Under the pieces are notes generated by a model. That model was not told where the DNA came from. It saw nothing but the letters and a program-made list of their open reading frames with translations, and ran no database searches. 34,626 bases of DNA. Origin: Anaerolineae bacterium (GTDB lineage Bacteria; Chloroflexota; Anaerolineae; Aggregatilineales; Phototrophicaceae). The position numbers and the translations under genes were made by a program. Below are positions 8,476-17,168 of the stretch, piece after piece (positions within the stretch are counted from its first letter, which is position 1; every line of letters begins with the position of its first letter). Location: the NCBI GenBank assembly GCA_022824565.1, contig JAJDZQ010000116.1:1-34626 (forward strand). Reading direction: 5' to 3'.

Positions 8476-10830
8476 TTAGTTGCCTCCGTTTGCATTCTGT
8501 ATGGCTTGCCAGACTTTTGCCGCTGTCAGTGGCATGTCGATCTGCGCGACGCCCAGCGGCGACAGCGCATCCAGCACGGCATTGTACACCGTTGGCGTAC
8601 TGGCGATGGTGCCGGTTTCGCCAACACCCTTGACGCCTACCGGGTGATGCGGCGATGGGGTCACCGTCTCGCCCAGCTCGAAGTTGGGGAACATATCGGC
8701 TTTGGGCATGCAATAATCCAGCATCGTGCCCGTCAGCAGCTGGCCGTTGTCATCATAGATGACGCCCTCGCACAGCGCCTGCGCCACGCCTTGCACGACC
8801 CCGCCATGAATCTGCCCGGCAACGATCTCTGGATTGATCTGCGGTCCACAATCGTCAACGGCGATATAGCGCTGCAAGTCGATGCTGCCTGTAACCGGGT
8901 CGACTTCGACGATGGCGATATGCGTGCCAAAGGGATAGACGAAATTGGGCGGGTCATAAAACTGCGATTCCTCAAAGCCGGGGTCCATGCCTTCGGGCAT
9001 ATTCCAAGCCAGGTGCGCCATCAAGGCCACATCCTGGATGCTTTGCGCCTGGTCGGGCGATCCTTTGACCGAGAAGCTGCCATCTGCGTACTCAATGTCG
9101 TCGGGGTTGGCTTCCATCAGATGCGCCGCCAGCACGCGCGCCTTTTCTTTCAGCTTGCGCGAGGCTTGCGCCAATGCCGCCCCGGTGACAGGCGTCGTGC
9201 GGCTGCCATAGGTGCCCCAGCCCATGGGCGTCTCGGTGGTGTCGCCGTGAATCACCTCGATGTCATCGACCGGGAAGCCCAGCTCTGACGAGATGATCTG
9301 CGCCAGGGTGGTTTCGCTGCCTTGCCCATGGGGCGATGCGCCGATGAGCGCTTGCACTTTGCCAGTCGGCGTTACGCGCACAGTCGCGCTTTCCCACAAG
9401 CCGCCCTGAAAGCCGACTGCTCCAGCCACCTGGCTAGGACCCAAGCCGCACATTTCGGTATAGGCTGTGACGCCGATGCCCAGATAGCGACCCTCTTGCA
9501 GCGCCTGCGTCTGCTGAGCGCGGAAGTCGTCATAGCCAGCCATAGCCAGCGCCTTGTCGAAGGCCGCCTCATAATCGCCGCTGTCATAGGTCAAGCCCGC
9601 GGCGACATCATAGCCGTCTGCAAAGGGCGGGATGAGGTTCTGTCGGCGCAGCGCGACCGGGTCCATATCCAGCGCGTCAGCCACTTTGTCCATCATGCGC
9701 TCCAGCAAGAATGTGGCTTCGGGACGGCCAGCGCCGCGATAGGCATCGGTCGGCGTCGCATTGGTCATCACGCCGATAGACTCGCAATAGACATTGTCGA
9801 TTGTGTAGGGACCGACATAGAGCAAGCCATGCAAAATCGTGGGGATGCCGGGCGCCGCTGTGGACAGGTAAGCGCCCATGCCGGCATACACAGTCGCGCG
9901 CACGCCCAAGATCTTGCCGTCATTGCTGGCTGCCATATCCACGAATTGCACATGGTCGCGCCCGTGAATGGTGGTGAGATAATTTTCACTGCGGGTTTCT
10001 GCCCAGCGAATCGGCACGCCCAGCTTCATGGCTGCCCAGCTGACCAGCGCTTCGTCTGGATAGCAGGGGATCTTGCTGCCAAAGCCGCCGCCCACCTCTG
10101 GCGCGATAACGCGAACCTTGTTCTCTGGCAAGCCTGTGACTGCGCTGACGATGAAGCGATGGATGTGCGGATTCTGCGAGGTGCACCACAGGGTCAATTC
10201 ACCAGTGGCGGCGTTGTATTGCGCGCTGGCTGCCCGTGGCTCCATGGCTGTCGGCAACAGGCGCTGTTGCAAAATGCGCTCGGAGACGACAACATCCGCC
10301 GCTGCAAAGACGGCATCGCTGGCGTCTTTATCAAATGGCGCCCAGCGGAAGGCGATATTGCCTTCGACATCGGCGTGCAGCTGGGGAGCGCCGGCTTGAG
10401 CCGCCTCGTGCGGGTCGACCACGACAGGCAGTTCTTCATAGTCGACCAAGACTGCATCGGCGGCATCCTGCGCCTGATAGCGGCTGTCCGCCAGCACGAT
10501 CGCCACGCCATCGCCGACATAACGCACGACATCGCTCGCCAAAGCCGGGTGCTCGGGCGTTTTCAAATCGCTTTCGGGGATGAGCCAGGCGGTGGGCAAG
10601 CCAGCCAGGTCGCCGATGTCACTGCCGGTGAAAATGGCGCGCACGCCAGGCAGGTCCGCCGCGGCCGAAGCATCGATAGAAACGATGCGGGCGTGGGCAT
10701 AGGGGCTGCGCACAACGGCCATGTGCAGCGCGCCCTGCAGCTTGATGTCGTCGGTATAGCGCGCCTCGCCAGTTATCAGGCGCGGGTCTTCGCGCCGTTT
10801 GATGCCACTGCCGAAGATCCGCGTGCTCAT
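8476..10830 (-). CDS. Molybdenum hydroxylase large subunit, form-II CoxL-like (xanthine dehydrogenase family)
   Basis: A 784-residue molybdopterin-binding catalytic subunit. GGGFGSK (247-253) is the conserved cofactor-binding motif. AYRGAGR (363-369) is the active-site loop; this is the form-II signature, whereas true CO dehydrogenases (form I) have AYxCSFR. GVGETG near residue 735 supplies the catalytic Glu. It should therefore hydroxylate an organic substrate, perhaps a purine, aldehyde or N-heterocycle, using molybdenum cytosine dinucleotide cofactor; CO oxidation is not supported. Its start overlaps the small-subunit stop by one base (TGATG), which points to translational coupling. The substrate cannot be named. 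Confidence 0.92.
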   Translation of the reverse strand: MSTRIFGSGIKRREDPRLITGEARYTDDIKLQGALHMAVVRSPYAHARIVSIDASAAADLPGVRAIFTGSDIGDLAGLPTAWLIPESDLKTPEHPALASDVVRYVGDGVAIVLADSRYQAQDAADAVLVDYEELPVVVDPHEAAQAGAPQLHADVEGNIAFRWAPFDKDASDAVFAAADVVVSERILQQRLLPTAMEPRAASAQYNAATGELTLWCTSQNPHIHRFIVSAVTGLPENKVRVIAPEVGGGFGSKIPCYPDEALVSWAAMKLGVPIRWAETRSENYLTTIHGRDHVQFVDMAASNDGKILGVRATVYAGMGAYLSTAAPGIPTILHGLLYVGPYTIDNVYCESIGVMTNATPTDAYRGAGRPEATFLLERMMDKVADALDMDPVALRRQNLIPPFADGYDVAAGLTYDSGDYEAAFDKALAMAGYDDFRAQQTQALQEGRYLGIGVTAYTEMCGLGPSQVAGAVGFQGGLWESATVRVTPTGKVQALIGASPHGQGSETTLAQIISSELGFPVDDIEVIHGDTTETPMGWGTYGSRTTPVTGAALAQASRKLKEKARVLAAHLMEANPDDIEYADGSFSVKGSPDQAQSIQDVALMAHLAWNMPEGMDPGFEESQFYDPPNFVYPFGTHIAIVEVDPVTGSIDLQRYIAVDDCGPQINPEIVAGQIHGGVVQGVAQALCEGVIYDDNGQLLTGTMLDYCMPKADMFPNFELGETVTPSPHHPVGVKGVGETGTIASTPTVYNAVLDALSPLGVAQIDMPLTAAKVWQAIQNANGGN

Positions 10831-11300
10831 CAGGCACCTCCTGCGGCGGCGTCAGCCACCTGTTTGACCGCCTTCACGATATTGTGATAGCCGGTGCAGC
10901 GGCAGATATTGCCTTCCAGGTAGTGGCGGATCTCGTCTTCTGACGCGCCGGGGTTGTCGCGCACAAAGGCGGCCGAAGCCATGATCATGCCCGGCGTACA
11001 ATAACCGCATTGCAGCCCGTGGTTCTCCCAGAAAGCGGTTTGCATGGGGTGGTGTTCGCCATTTTCTGCCAAGCCTTCGATGGTGGTGATGTCCGCGCCA
11101 TCGGCTTGGGCGGCCAGCAAGGTGCAAGCTTTGGCGATCTTGCCATTGACATGGATCGTACAAGCGCCGCACTGGCTGGTGTCACAGCCGATTTTGGTGC
11201 CAGTCAAGTCAAGGTCTTCGCGAATAAAATGGACCAGCAAGGTGCGCGCCTCCACTTCGCGCGAGACAGCCTCGCCATTTATGGTCATAGATACATTCAT
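10830..11300 (-). CDS. Molybdenum hydroxylase small [2Fe-2S] subunit, CoxS-like
   Basis: A 156-residue two-cluster iron-sulfur protein. The N-terminal plant-ferredoxin-like cluster uses C39, C44, C47 and C59 ([13 protein letters not shown] and AKAC). The C-terminal four-helix cluster uses C98, C101, C133 and C135 (CGYCTPG and ICRCTGY). Length and motif spacing match the family. A very strong ribosome binding site, GGAGGAGG, sits five bases before the ATG. It is the first gene of the operon, so expression of all three subunits is probably set here. It carries electrons from the molybdenum site in the large subunit to FAD in the medium subunit. Confidence 0.94.
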   Translation of the reverse strand: MNVSMTINGEAVSREVEARTLLVHFIREDLDLTGTKIGCDTSQCGACTIHVNGKIAKACTLLAAQADGADITTIEGLAENGEHHPMQTAFWENHGLQCGYCTPGMIMASAAFVRDNPGASEDEIRHYLEGNICRCTGYHNIVKAVKQVADAAAGGA

Positions 11301-11388
11301 ATTGTCCTCCTCCGCTAATCAATCAAGTGCTTCGCGTCGTACAATGGCGATTCAAATTAGCGCCGGCAATATATACCAGCTTGCCGCC

Positions 11389-11417
11389 AGTATATCGCTT
11401 TTTTTGTTGCGCTGCAA
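11389..11417 (-). promoter_or_regulatory. Candidate promoter of the molybdenum hydroxylase operon
   Basis: On the minus strand, TATACT (plus 11389-11394) lies 17 bases after TTGCAG (plus 11412-11417), about 90 bases before the small-subunit start. The -10 is a good match and the -35 only a partial one. Between it and the gene, CGGCAA and TTGCCG (plus 11364-11386) form an inverted repeat with an 11-base spacer that could bind a regulator. Confidence 0.3.
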
Positions 11418-11499
11418 AAAGTCGCCGACGCAAATGCAAACGGCTGCTTCCTGCGCTTTAAACCTCTTCGCGCGCGATGTTAAATTTGCTTGGAATGCC

Positions 11500-11670
11500 A
11501 CCCCCTCGCCCCCCCGACAGATCAGGGGGAAGCTGACCCCCACCCCAAACCCCTCCCCCAAAATGAGGGAGGGGCTTTTCACACCCCCTCAATCCCCCCG
11601 ACAAGTCAGGGGGAGGAACACACCTTGACTCCCCTCCCTGACTCGTCGGGGAGGGGCTGGGGGAGGGGTT
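11500..11670. repeat. GC-rich hairpin/G-quadruplex repeat cluster 1
   Basis: Four units follow one another: a short form at about 11500-11533 (C-run, GACAGATC apex, G-run), a second type at 11537-11575, a short form at 11583-11616, and a long form at 11629-11670. The long form has hairpin arms CCCTCCCTGAC and GTCGGGGAGGG and then runs G4-A-G4-CT-G5-A-G4 (11648-11668). The second type has a four-tract G-quadruplex motif on the minus strand (11537-11559). The cluster lies just beyond the 3' end of the alpha/beta hydrolase gene and may act as its terminator. Confidence 0.85.
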
Positions 11671-11679
11671 GTAATGGTC

Positions 11680-12681
11680 TTATTTGGGAGGGGCTTGCAG
11701 GAATTGCGCCAGGTGATGCTTCCACAGCGCAGCCAGCGTATGCGTACCGTGTCCGCGCGTCTGGTCGCTGATTGGCAACAGCACATACTGCGCGTCAGGC
11801 AGTCGCTGCATGGCCGCTTCCATGATGCCCAGCTCGGGCGGATTGACCTGGTCGTCGGCGGAGTTGATAGCCAGCAGCGGCGCGCGGATCGTCTCCAGGC
11901 TCGGCGCGGGATCATAATCTTCGCTGGCGGAGAAGGCGTAGAGCATGTCGTTGGCGTCCAGAACACTGGCAGCCTGGCGAATGCGCTGCGCCAGAAAGCG
12001 GTCGGCGGCGGCGCGCGTCGGCGCTTCGTTCTGCCAGTGCAGCGGGCAACTGGTCATCATAATCAGCAAATGGGCAGCGTTGATGAGGCCGGGCGGCTGC
12101 TCGGTGTATTCGCCCTGTTGCCAGGCGGGGTCGCTGCGGATGGAATCCATGATCATCTTGCGAATCATGCGGTTGCGCCCGGCGATCTGCGCCGGCAGCG
12201 ATGCCAGCGGCAGCAGGCAATCCATGAAGTCGGGCTGCTGTATGCCCCACAGCCAACTGTGCATCCCGCCCATGGATGTGCCCATGACGAGGCGCAGGTG
12301 GTCGATGCCCAGGCACTCCGTCAGCAGGCGATATTGGGCGTGGACCATGTCGCGATAGCCGTACCGTGGGAAGCGCATGCGCAATTCATCGCTGGGCTTG
12401 CTGGAGTTGCCGTGGCCGATGCCATCGGGCAGGATGATGTAATGCGCGCGCGCATCCAAGGGCTGCCCCGCACCAAAAAGCTCGCCGGCGAAGCTCGGCT
12501 GCAGGAACTGCGCGCCACGGCCCGTCGTGCCATGCAAGATTAAGACGGCATTGCTCGTGCGCCCATGCGCGTCTCGTCGCGGTTCGCCCAGGGTGCGGGC
12601 GTGAATGCGCAGTTGCGAGAAGACCTCGCCACAATCAAAGGCGAAATCGCGCAGAATATAATCGCGAGCCAGCGCTTTCAT
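11680..12681 (-). CDS. Alpha/beta-fold hydrolase, MetX (homoserine acetyltransferase)-like
   Basis: A 333-residue protein of the COG2021 type. LILHGTTG (about 47-54) forms the oxyanion region. The nucleophile elbow is GTSMGGMHS with Ser136. A C-terminal Asp lies in INSADDQVNPPE, and the likely catalytic His is in RGHGTHT. The start is the ATG at 12681, overlapping the upstream phosphoesterase stop as ATGA; the in-frame TTG at 12705 lies inside that gene. MetX-like proteins acylate homoserine, but many members of this group are simple hydrolases, and the genomic partners here (a formamidase-like cyclase and a phosphoesterase) do not suggest methionine synthesis. Function beyond alpha/beta hydrolase is unsure. 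Confidence 0.82.
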   Translation of the reverse strand: MKALARDYILRDFAFDCGEVFSQLRIHARTLGEPRRDAHGRTSNAVLILHGTTGRGAQFLQPSFAGELFGAGQPLDARAHYIILPDGIGHGNSSKPSDELRMRFPRYGYRDMVHAQYRLLTECLGIDHLRLVMGTSMGGMHSWLWGIQQPDFMDCLLPLASLPAQIAGRNRMIRKMIMDSIRSDPAWQQGEYTEQPPGLINAAHLLIMMTSCPLHWQNEAPTRAAADRFLAQRIRQAASVLDANDMLYAFSASEDYDPAPSLETIRAPLLAINSADDQVNPPELGIMEAAMQRLPDAQYVLLPISDQTRGHGTHTLAALWKHHLAQFLQAPPK

Positions 12682-13472
12682 GCGCCTGTGACGGGCAGGG
12701 CACAACGCCGCGCAAAGAGTCGCTGTCCGCGCAGTATCATCAGGTTGAAGCCGGGCGCGCAGTTGGCATCGGGCTCATCGACAGTCAAGCCGGGATACGC
12801 CGCCAGGTTGCTCCAGGTCGAAGGACAGCTGATGTAGCTGATGCCATCGGCGCAGGAAATGGTCGGCTGATGGATGTGCCCATGCAGGACGCCAGCGATG
12901 CGCTGGCTGTGTCGCGCCAATATGGCATGTGCCGCCGCTCCGTTCTGCACGCGCATGGAATCGTCCAGCCAGGCCACGCCAGTTTCCAGCAGCGGGTGAT
13001 GCGCCGCCACGATGATCCGCCCGTCCCGGCAAGAGCCCAGCGCCGACTCCAGCCAGTCCAGTTGCTGTGGGCGCAGGCTGGGGGCATGCTCGCTGCCGCC
13101 ACTGGTGTCCAGCGCGATGACATGCAAATCGTCCAGTCGCAGCTGGGCATCGCGCAGAACATGCCGCTGTCTGCCATCGTGCAGGATCGCGCTCAGCAGA
13201 TCGCCCGAATCGTGATTGCCGGGCAGCATGATGAGGGGAGTGGGCAACTCGTCCAGCAGCTCGCGAGCGCAGTGGTAATCTTCCGCCAGTGGCTCGGCGC
13301 AGACATCGCCGGTATGCAAGATAAAATCGAGCGGGTAGGGCAGCTGTTTGATGGCGCGCACCAGATTTTTTGCGTCTGTGTTGGGGTGGTGGGTGCCAGC
13401 GCGCAGCCAATGCGGATGATACGCTGGGTCGCCGCTGATGTGCGTGTCGCTGATATGCAGGAAGGTAGTCAT
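12678..13472 (-). CDS. Calcineurin-like metallophosphoesterase (CpdA/Icc type)
   Basis: A 264-residue phosphoesterase with all five family blocks in order: HISDTHISGD (D9, H11), HTGDVC, LPGNHDSGD, AHHPLLE and LHGHIHQP. These residues bind the two metal ions of the calcineurin-like fold. Size and motif wording resemble CpdA-type cyclic-nucleotide phosphodiesterases, but the group also includes other phosphodiesterases and phosphatases, so the substrate stays open. It begins seven bases after the cyclase-family stop and overlaps the downstream hydrolase by four bases, so it is the middle gene of a compact three-gene operon. No signal peptide is seen, so it should act in the cytoplasm. Confidence 0.85.
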   Translation of the reverse strand: MTTFLHISDTHISGDPAYHPHWLRAGTHHPNTDAKNLVRAIKQLPYPLDFILHTGDVCAEPLAEDYHCARELLDELPTPLIMLPGNHDSGDLLSAILHDGRQRHVLRDAQLRLDDLHVIALDTSGGSEHAPSLRPQQLDWLESALGSCRDGRIIVAAHHPLLETGVAWLDDSMRVQNGAAAHAILARHSQRIAGVLHGHIHQPTISCADGISYISCPSTWSNLAAYPGLTVDEPDANCAPGFNLMILRGQRLFARRCALPVTGA

Positions 13473-13479
13473 GGCTCGC

Positions 13480-14355
13480 TCAGGTGATTGCCAGTGGATT
13501 AACCCAGGATCCAGTCGCGCCGGTCAGTTTCAATGGCGCGATGAGCAGCAGAAATTCGTAACTGCGCGCCGCCGCCAGCTCGTCCAGGTTCAGGTTCTCG
13601 ACATGGGTGATGCCGCTGTGCACCAGCAGAAAGCGATGCACCGAGTGGTCATAGGGTGGCATGGCTTCGACAGCCATATTGTCTGCGCCCACCAAGGTCA
13701 TGCCCTGCTCGACCAGGCATTGCGCCGCCGAAAGATCCAACCCGGTCTGGGCATCGCGATAAGCGGGGTCGCCTGCCCGCAGCCGCGCTATGCTGCCCGT
13801 GCGCACCAGCACCGCCGTGTCCGCGCCGATCTCTGTGCCTTGCCGCGTTTGCGCCGCCAGGATGTCGTCCGCGTTGATGATGGTCGCCGCCGGCAGCATG
13901 TCGACGCCTTTCTGCCCAGCCACATCCAGCAGCACGCCACGCATTACGATTGGCGGCATCTGCTCAATGCTGAGATGGCGCTGTCCGGCCGAGCTTGCGC
14001 TTTGGCTGGCTGGGATGGTCTCGCCGGCGGCGGCATAGATGCGCGGTTCGCCCTGGGAGTCGGGGTTGCCAGCGGCGTCTTGTTTTTCGGCGATGTGACA
14101 GAGCGCGTCGATGTGCGTGCCGACATGGATGGACATAGAAATGACTTCGGCGGCGGGGGCAGCCGGGTCAATCGTGGACGGATCGCTGTGACGCAAGTGT
14201 GGCGCGATCGAATACGACTTCATGACTGCGCCGGGCGTCAGCATGCCCTCCTGAAAATCGACGCCCAGGCTATAGACTGCGCCAGTTTTGACCAGGCTCA
14301 GCAATTGCGGCGTCAAACGCGGGATGGGCAGTTGTCCATAGGCAGTATGGGGCAT
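13480..14355 (-). CDS. Cyclase family protein (kynurenine formamidase-like metal hydrolase)
   Basis: A 291-residue protein with the diagnostic metal-binding motif HVGTHIDALCH (H77, H81, D83, H87) of the cyclase family (PF04199), which includes bacterial kynurenine formamidase and isatin hydrolase. The family hydrolyses small amides or lactams using zinc or manganese. At 291 residues it is longer than KynB (about 210) and nearer the longer 'cyclase' subgroup, so kynurenine need not be the substrate. The ATG at 14355 follows ACGGAG at good spacing. It is first in a minus-strand operon with the phosphoesterase and MetX-like hydrolase. No tryptophan-degradation genes are nearby. Confidence 0.85.
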   Translation of the reverse strand: MPHTAYGQLPIPRLTPQLLSLVKTGAVYSLGVDFQEGMLTPGAVMKSYSIAPHLRHSDPSTIDPAAPAAEVISMSIHVGTHIDALCHIAEKQDAAGNPDSQGEPRIYAAAGETIPASQSASSAGQRHLSIEQMPPIVMRGVLLDVAGQKGVDMLPAATIINADDILAAQTRQGTEIGADTAVLVRTGSIARLRAGDPAYRDAQTGLDLSAAQCLVEQGMTLVGADNMAVEAMPPYDHSVHRFLLVHSGITHVENLNLDELAAARSYEFLLLIAPLKLTGATGSWVNPLAIT

Positions 14356-14443
14356 GGCTGCGCACTCCGTATCAATTTGCAGCTAAGTGTAACAGTTTGG
14401 AGTTTTTGCGGCTAGCCAACCGGGTCGCTTTCAATGCGCTCGG

Positions 14444-14740
14444 CTCCCTGATGCTTCGGGGAGGGGGCGCGCCGCGTAGACACTGGCGGTCGGGGGTGGG
14501 GTAGACCCGCATATGCGCTCCCTTGGAAACCTGTCCTGTCCCCTCGACAGCCGCGCGTAGGGGCGAGGCGGCGACTCGCCCGATCACCCCCCCCCTCAAT
14601 CCCCCCGACGGGTTCACCCCCTCGGTCTCCCCGACAAGTCAGGGGGAGGCAAGGCTTTGGCTACCCTCTCCAACCTGTTGGGGAGGGGCTGGGGGAGGGG
14701 TTGGCTACCCTCCCTGATACTTCGGGGGAGGGTAAAGGGA
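14444..14740. repeat. GC-rich hairpin/G-quadruplex repeat cluster 2
   Basis: This fills most of the 400-base gap between the cyclase and peroxidase genes. It holds an isolated hairpin at about 14447-14466 (CTCCCTGA / TCGGGGAG), two short-form units at 14586-14650, a long-form unit at 14663-14701, and another hairpin at 14703-14732 (CCCTGA / TCGGGG apex). The long unit has arms CCCTCTCCAAC and GTTGGGGAGGG and a G4-A-G4-CT-G5-A-G4 run (14680-14700). Bases 14356-14440 hold the cyclase leader and nothing else recognisable. Confidence 0.8.
14559..14582 (+). repeat. Dispersed GGGCGAG hairpin repeat (copy A)
   Basis: TAG followed by GGGCGAG (14561-14567), a seven-base loop, and CTCGCCC (14575-14581) then GA. 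Overall form matches the repeat at 34476-34502 (TAGGGGCGACCC ... GGGTCGCCCGA), with both arms changed together (GAG/CTC against GACCC/GGGTC). It sits inside repeat cluster 2 but belongs to a different repeat family. Confidence 0.5.
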
Positions 14741-14755
14741 GGCAAAGTGTATGCG

Positions 14756-17107
14756 CTAGGGCAGGGCATCGACAGGCAAGCCGCTGGGCACGGTTTCGGG
14801 CAGGATATGCGCCAGGTCCTGGGCGGCGGGGTCGGTCAATGCTTGCAAGAAATGTACCAGGTCGGCCGCATCAGCCTCGCTCATGGGCATGCCAGCGCGC
14901 AGCGGTTTCGCTACGGAATGCGCTTGCCTGTCGAAGTCGTAGGGCAGCAGTTGATTTTGCAGTTGTGGCGGCAGTTGCTGGCTCGGCACATAGGCGATAT
15001 TGGCGCGCCACGGATTGGCATGATGCCAGATGACCTGCGTCAACTCGCGGTAGGCGCCGCTGTGCAGGTAGGGGCTGGTCAACGCGACATTGCGCAGGCT
15101 GGGCGTTTTGAAGCGGTACTGGTCGCGAAAATCAAAGCTGACATTGGCGCGGCCGAGGTCATCGCGGCCGTCTTCGCCATTATCCTTGCCTGGCCCCAAT
15201 TGTGGCGCGAGCAGGTTATGAAATCGCTGGTCGGTGAACAAGTCGCCGCTATGACAGCCGGCGCATTGGATGCCCGCCTTCATTTCGCCAAAAAATAGCA
15301 GCGCGCCACGTTTTTGCGCCTGGCTCAGCGCAGCTACATCGCCAGCCACATAATCGTCCCAAGGCGCGGCGGTGAAGATGAGTTGACGTTCGAAGGCCGC
15401 GATCGCTTCTGCCAGTTGCCGCAAGTTGATTGCGTCACTGCCGAAGACATCGGCAAAGCGCGCGGCGTATTCCGGGTTGTCGCTGAGCCGCTGCAGCAGC
15501 ACCTGGCGGATGACCATGGGCGGATGCGTGCCCAGGCTGATGCCAGCCATCTCGTGCTGCGATGTGATCGGGAAGAGCACCTGCGCCATCAGCGGGTCGT
15601 TCAGGTCAAGCTCGTTGATAGCATCTTCCAACGTATGCACGCCTGCGCTCGCCTCGACGCGCCCATCCCAAAATTGCCGCGAAAGCAGGGCGCTGTTGAT
15701 GATGGTCGGGCTGTTGCGCGGAATGAACACATCGATGAAGGGGTTGGCGACCGTGCCCTCGCCGTCCAGCTGCACCACTGCGCGAAAAGCGCGCTGTTCG
15801 CCCAAGCCCGCCCCGCCAGTGCCGATGGGCAGAGCGCGCGCATCGGCCATGGCAAAAGCGGGATGATGACAGGTGGCGCAGGCGATATTCTGGTCGCCCG
15901 ACAAAATGGGATCAAAAAACAGGTCGCGTCCCAGGCGCGTTAGCTCGCTTTCGGCTTCGATCAACTCGCGGCCCGGGTAGGCGCTCAAACTCTGCTGAAC
16001 GATAACGCGGCGCAGGGCGTCGTCCAGGTCGCTGATTTGCGCATAGACGGCTGGCGGCTGGTCGGCTGGTGGATAGCGGCGCGGCTGGGGCGGCGCGGCA
16101 TCAAAACTGATATGCAGCAGGCGGCCGCGATAGACTTCGCTGATGTAGAGGCTGCCATCGGGCATCGGCAGCAGGGCGCTGGGGAAGTGCAGATCATCAA
16201 GAATCGTCCGCAAGACGCCATCCGCAGCCAGGCGGCTGAGACGGCCACTGGCGGGCAGCTCGTCCAGGTCGGTGAAACAGGGACTGCCGGGCGGCAATGC
16301 GCCAAACTCCAAGATCCACAGCGCGCCATCACCAGCCTGCGCCACATCAATGGGCATATTCAAGCCATCGACCAGGCTGCGCAGCCCTCCCGCATCGGGC
16401 ATCGCCACCAGCTCGCCGCTGTTCTGCACATGCGGGCAGCCACCCATCAGCGCAACCACAGTCGCGGTCGATTGTCGCATTATCCCCGTGGGCAGCGCAT
16501 CCAGCCGTCCGCTTGGCAGGCGCGGATTGTCCAAACGCGCGAAATGATGCACATAGCGCAACATCCTGTCTTCGCCCTCGCCGACCAGTCCATTGCCCGC
16601 GCTATCGCTGAGCAGTGGCGCGCCAACCGCGTCAAAAGCGATGTCAAAAGGATGCAGCAAAAAGACGGTCCCGCGCTCGGTCTGGCGAGGCTGTAGGTCT
16701 CGCGGCGTAAAAGCCGGGTCTGGCAAGCGAGCGGCCTGCGCAACCGGCAAGCTGTAGAGCCCGCTGCCGGGCAAAGCCACGATAATGTCTGCGCCATCTG
16801 GCATGACAGCCACGACTGGCGCGCTGAAGAGCCCGTTATTGACGCGTCCGGTCGGCAACAGCGAGAGCAGCCGCCCCAAGACGCCATCGCTTTGCAGCAG
16901 ACTGACGCCGGCGCTGCGCTCGCCATGTCCGCCGGCTTCGGCGATCAAAATGCCGCCATCGGGCAGCGCTGCCAAGCCAGCTGGATAATACAAACCTTCG
17001 GCGATAACTTGCACGCGCGGCGCTTGTGCCTGGCTGGACAAAGCTAGCAGGCAATATCCAAAAACCAGTATTTTCCACACGCGGCGCACACACAGAATGT
17101 ATCGCAA
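14756..17107 (-). CDS. Exported fusion: beta-propeller-like domain plus di-heme cytochrome c peroxidase/MauG
   Basis: A protein of about 783 residues. Residues 1-28 look like a signal peptide ending SSQAQA. Residues 30-340 carry repeated blade-like segments (YPAGLAALPDGGILIAEAGG, ALLPMPDGSLYISEVYRGRL) of the NHL/ScyD/glucose-dehydrogenase propeller type. From about 385 to the end is a di-heme peroxidase: LGRDLFFDPILSG, heme 1 CATCH (410-414), RNSPTIINSALLSRQFWDGR, SQHEMAG, heme 2 CAGCH (615-619) and the KTPSLRNVALTSPYLHSGAY block. The start is uncertain: TTG at 17107 is the furthest possible, and GTG at 17089 also gives a good signal peptide. Peroxidase or MauG-like oxidation of a bound substrate outside the cytoplasm is inferred. 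Confidence 0.85.
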   Translation of the reverse strand: MRYILCVRRVWKILVFGYCLLALSSQAQAPRVQVIAEGLYYPAGLAALPDGGILIAEAGGHGERSAGVSLLQSDGVLGRLLSLLPTGRVNNGLFSAPVVAVMPDGADIIVALPGSGLYSLPVAQAARLPDPAFTPRDLQPRQTERGTVFLLHPFDIAFDAVGAPLLSDSAGNGLVGEGEDRMLRYVHHFARLDNPRLPSGRLDALPTGIMRQSTATVVALMGGCPHVQNSGELVAMPDAGGLRSLVDGLNMPIDVAQAGDGALWILEFGALPPGSPCFTDLDELPASGRLSRLAADGVLRTILDDLHFPSALLPMPDGSLYISEVYRGRLLHISFDAAPPQPRRYPPADQPPAVYAQISDLDDALRRVIVQQSLSAYPGRELIEAESELTRLGRDLFFDPILSGDQNIACATCHHPAFAMADARALPIGTGGAGLGEQRAFRAVVQLDGEGTVANPFIDVFIPRNSPTIINSALLSRQFWDGRVEASAGVHTLEDAINELDLNDPLMAQVLFPITSQHEMAGISLGTHPPMVIRQVLLQRLSDNPEYAARFADVFGSDAINLRQLAEAIAAFERQLIFTAAPWDDYVAGDVAALSQAQKRGALLFFGEMKAGIQCAGCHSGDLFTDQRFHNLLAPQLGPGKDNGEDGRDDLGRANVSFDFRDQYRFKTPSLRNVALTSPYLHSGAYRELTQVIWHHANPWRANIAYVPSQQLPPQLQNQLLPYDFDRQAHSVAKPLRAGMPMSEADAADLVHFLQALTDPAAQDLAHILPETVPSGLPVDALP

Positions 17108-17168
17108 TCTGGAGCGAAAGCCAATGACTTCTGTGGATTTTTCAAAGGTTGAGCCATTGCCCCGCCCC

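Noticed and set aside
9322..10887. Long plus-strand ORF of 521 residues opposite the large hydroxylase subunit
   Set aside because: It is a shadow of the minus-strand gene caused by GC-rich codon bias; no family motifs, and the minus strand has unmistakable ones.
8476..11300. Aerobic CO dehydrogenase (CoxSLM)
   Set aside because: The active-site loop is AYRGAGR, the form-II signature, not the AYxCSFR of true CO dehydrogenases.
11680..12681. Homoserine O-acetyltransferase MetX as a firm call
   Set aside because: The fold and nucleophile fit, but the broader group includes many hydrolases and the operon has no methionine genes.
13480..14355. Kynurenine formamidase KynB
   Set aside because: The metal motif is shared by the entire cyclase family, the protein is about 80 residues longer than KynB, and no kynurenine pathway genes are nearby.
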